A stretch of 14,072 nt of DNA, from assembly GCA_029777935.1 (NCBI GenBank), contig JAKORH010000075.1, forward strand, positions 1 through 14,072, given 5' to 3'. The notes beneath the pieces are model-generated. The model was given only the letters and a program-made list of their open reading frames with translations. It had not been told where the DNA came from and searched no databases. The first letter of the stretch is position 1. Each line of letters begins with the position of its first letter. A program made the position numbers and the translations under genes. This document shows positions 13,347 through 14,072 of the stretch, in pieces. This DNA comes from Pseudomonadota bacterium. GTDB lineage: Bacteria > Pseudomonadota > Gammaproteobacteria > Burkholderiales > Burkholderiaceae.

Positions 13347-14072
13347 ATGAACGAACTGATACTGCTGCAACGTGATGGCGCGATCGCGACGGTCGTGCTG
13401 AACCGTCCGGAGAAGCTGAATGCACTGACGCGGCCGATGTGGCAGTCGCTGGGCGAAACGATCGCACGGCTGTCGGCCGACGATTCGCTTCGCTGCATCG
13501 TGCTGCGCGGGGCGGGCGAGACGGCATTCTCTCCGGGCAACGACATCTCCGAGTTCGAGACGGTGCGGTCGAACAAGGCGCAGGCGCGCGAGTACGGAAG
13601 CGTGATGCACGCCACCGCGCAGGCGCTGACCGCATGCCGGCATCCGATCGTGGCGCAGATCCACGGCATCTGCGTCGGCGGCGGGCTGGAGATCGTCGCG
13701 CTCGCCGACCTGCGCATCTGCGGCGAAGCGAGCCGCTTCGGCGCGCCGATCAAGAACCTCGGCCTCGTGATGGCCTACGCGGAAATGGCGCCGCTGGTGC
13801 AACTCGTGGGCCGCGCCATCGCGCTCGAGATCCTGCTCGAAGGCCGCATCTTCGATGCGCGCGAAGCGAAGGAGAAGGGGCTGGTCACGCGCGTGGTGCC
13901 GGACGACCAGGTCGCCGCCGAAGCGCGCGCGACCGCAGAGCGCATCGCCGGCGGCGCGCCGCTCGCCGCGCGCTGGCACAAGAAGTTCGCGCGCCGGCTG
14001 CTCGACCAGCGGCCGCTGACGGACGCGGAGCGCGACGAGTGCTTCGACTGCTTCGACACCGAGGACTTCCGC
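13347..14072 (+). CDS. Enoyl-CoA hydratase/isomerase (crotonase) family protein, 3' end missing
   Basis: Crotonase-fold protein, 242 codons seen and cut by the window end; the family is usually near 260 residues, so little is missing. It opens MNELILLQRDGAIATVVLNR. The oxyanion-hole regions are FSPGNDISEF (about 63-72) and CVGGGLEIVALAD (about 109-121). Glu115 (GGGLE) matches one of the two glutamates of rat enoyl-CoA hydratase. The second is absent: the usual FGxPE reads F-G-A-P-I135. Simple hydration of enoyl-CoA is therefore doubtful; isomerase, hydrolase or lyase chemistry is possible. No Shine-Dalgarno precedes the ATG because a repeat occupies that position. It follows dctM by 62 bp and may be part of the same operon. 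Confidence 0.9.
   Translation, partial: MNELILLQRDGAIATVVLNRPEKLNALTRPMWQSLGETIARLSADDSLRCIVLRGAGETAFSPGNDISEFETVRSNKAQAREYGSVMHATAQALTACRHPIVAQIHGICVGGGLEIVALADLRICGEASRFGAPIKNLGLVMAYAEMAPLVQLVGRAIALEILLEGRIFDAREAKEKGLVTRVVPDDQVAAEARATAERIAGGAPLAARWHKKFARRLLDQRPLTDAERDECFDCFDTEDFR

Noticed and set aside
11911..13635. A 574-residue minus-strand open frame
   Set aside because: It lies opposite dctM and the crotonase gene and reads as Arg/His-rich sequence with no domain.

Overview
This is a GC-rich, densely coded bacterial chromosomal window with no rRNA, tRNA, CRISPR array or transposase gene. Three traits suggest a betaproteobacterium, probably of Burkholderiales type: the base composition, the gene families (tripartite TRAP transporter, MhpA-like flavin monooxygenase, DUF2783), and short dispersed palindromic repeats in the gaps. 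That assignment is inference from style, not from a marker gene.

Left part (1-5000). A short-chain dehydrogenase on the minus strand (71-820) is followed by a 273-bp divergent gap (821-1093) filled with dRS3-like palindromic repeats. A tight plus-strand operon then runs from 1094 to 4514: a metallo-beta-lactamase-fold protein, a flavin-dependent aromatic-type monooxygenase (GTG start, one base after the previous stop), a small DUF2783 protein and a VOC/glyoxalase-fold protein. Together these look like a catabolic cassette for an aromatic or other ring compound of unknown identity. Next, a small unrecognised gene (4667-4996) has its own good sigma70-type promoter with a 10-bp palindrome near the predicted transcription start.

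Right part (5139-14072). Two divergent transcription units face away from a control region at about 8917-9054. To the left are a GntR/FCD regulator (gntR) and a roughly 1010-residue fused FAD plus Fe-S 2-hydroxyacid dehydrogenase (GlcD/YdiJ type), whose start overlaps the gntR stop. To the right are a class V serine/alanine-glyoxylate-type aminotransferase, a complete TRAP transporter (DctP, DctQ, DctM) and a crotonase-fold protein cut off by the window end. Two copies of the palindrome TGGTATACCA, 75 bp apart, lie between the divergent starts and are strong candidate GntR operators. The simplest reading is uptake of an organic acid by TRAP, oxidation to a 2-oxoacid by the FAD/Fe-S enzyme and transamination by the aminotransferase, all under one regulator. 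The substrate cannot be read from the sequence.

Notable points are a metallo-beta-lactamase-fold protein missing the ligands of its second metal site, a dispersed repeat translated into the adjoining ends of two genes, and a 41-bp identical copy of that repeat between dctP and dctQ that can form a branched RNA structure. A crotonase lacking one of the two usual catalytic glutamates is also worth a look. I see no clearly new multi-gene system; the best candidates for undescribed biology are the catabolic cassette and the GntR-controlled 2-hydroxyacid locus.
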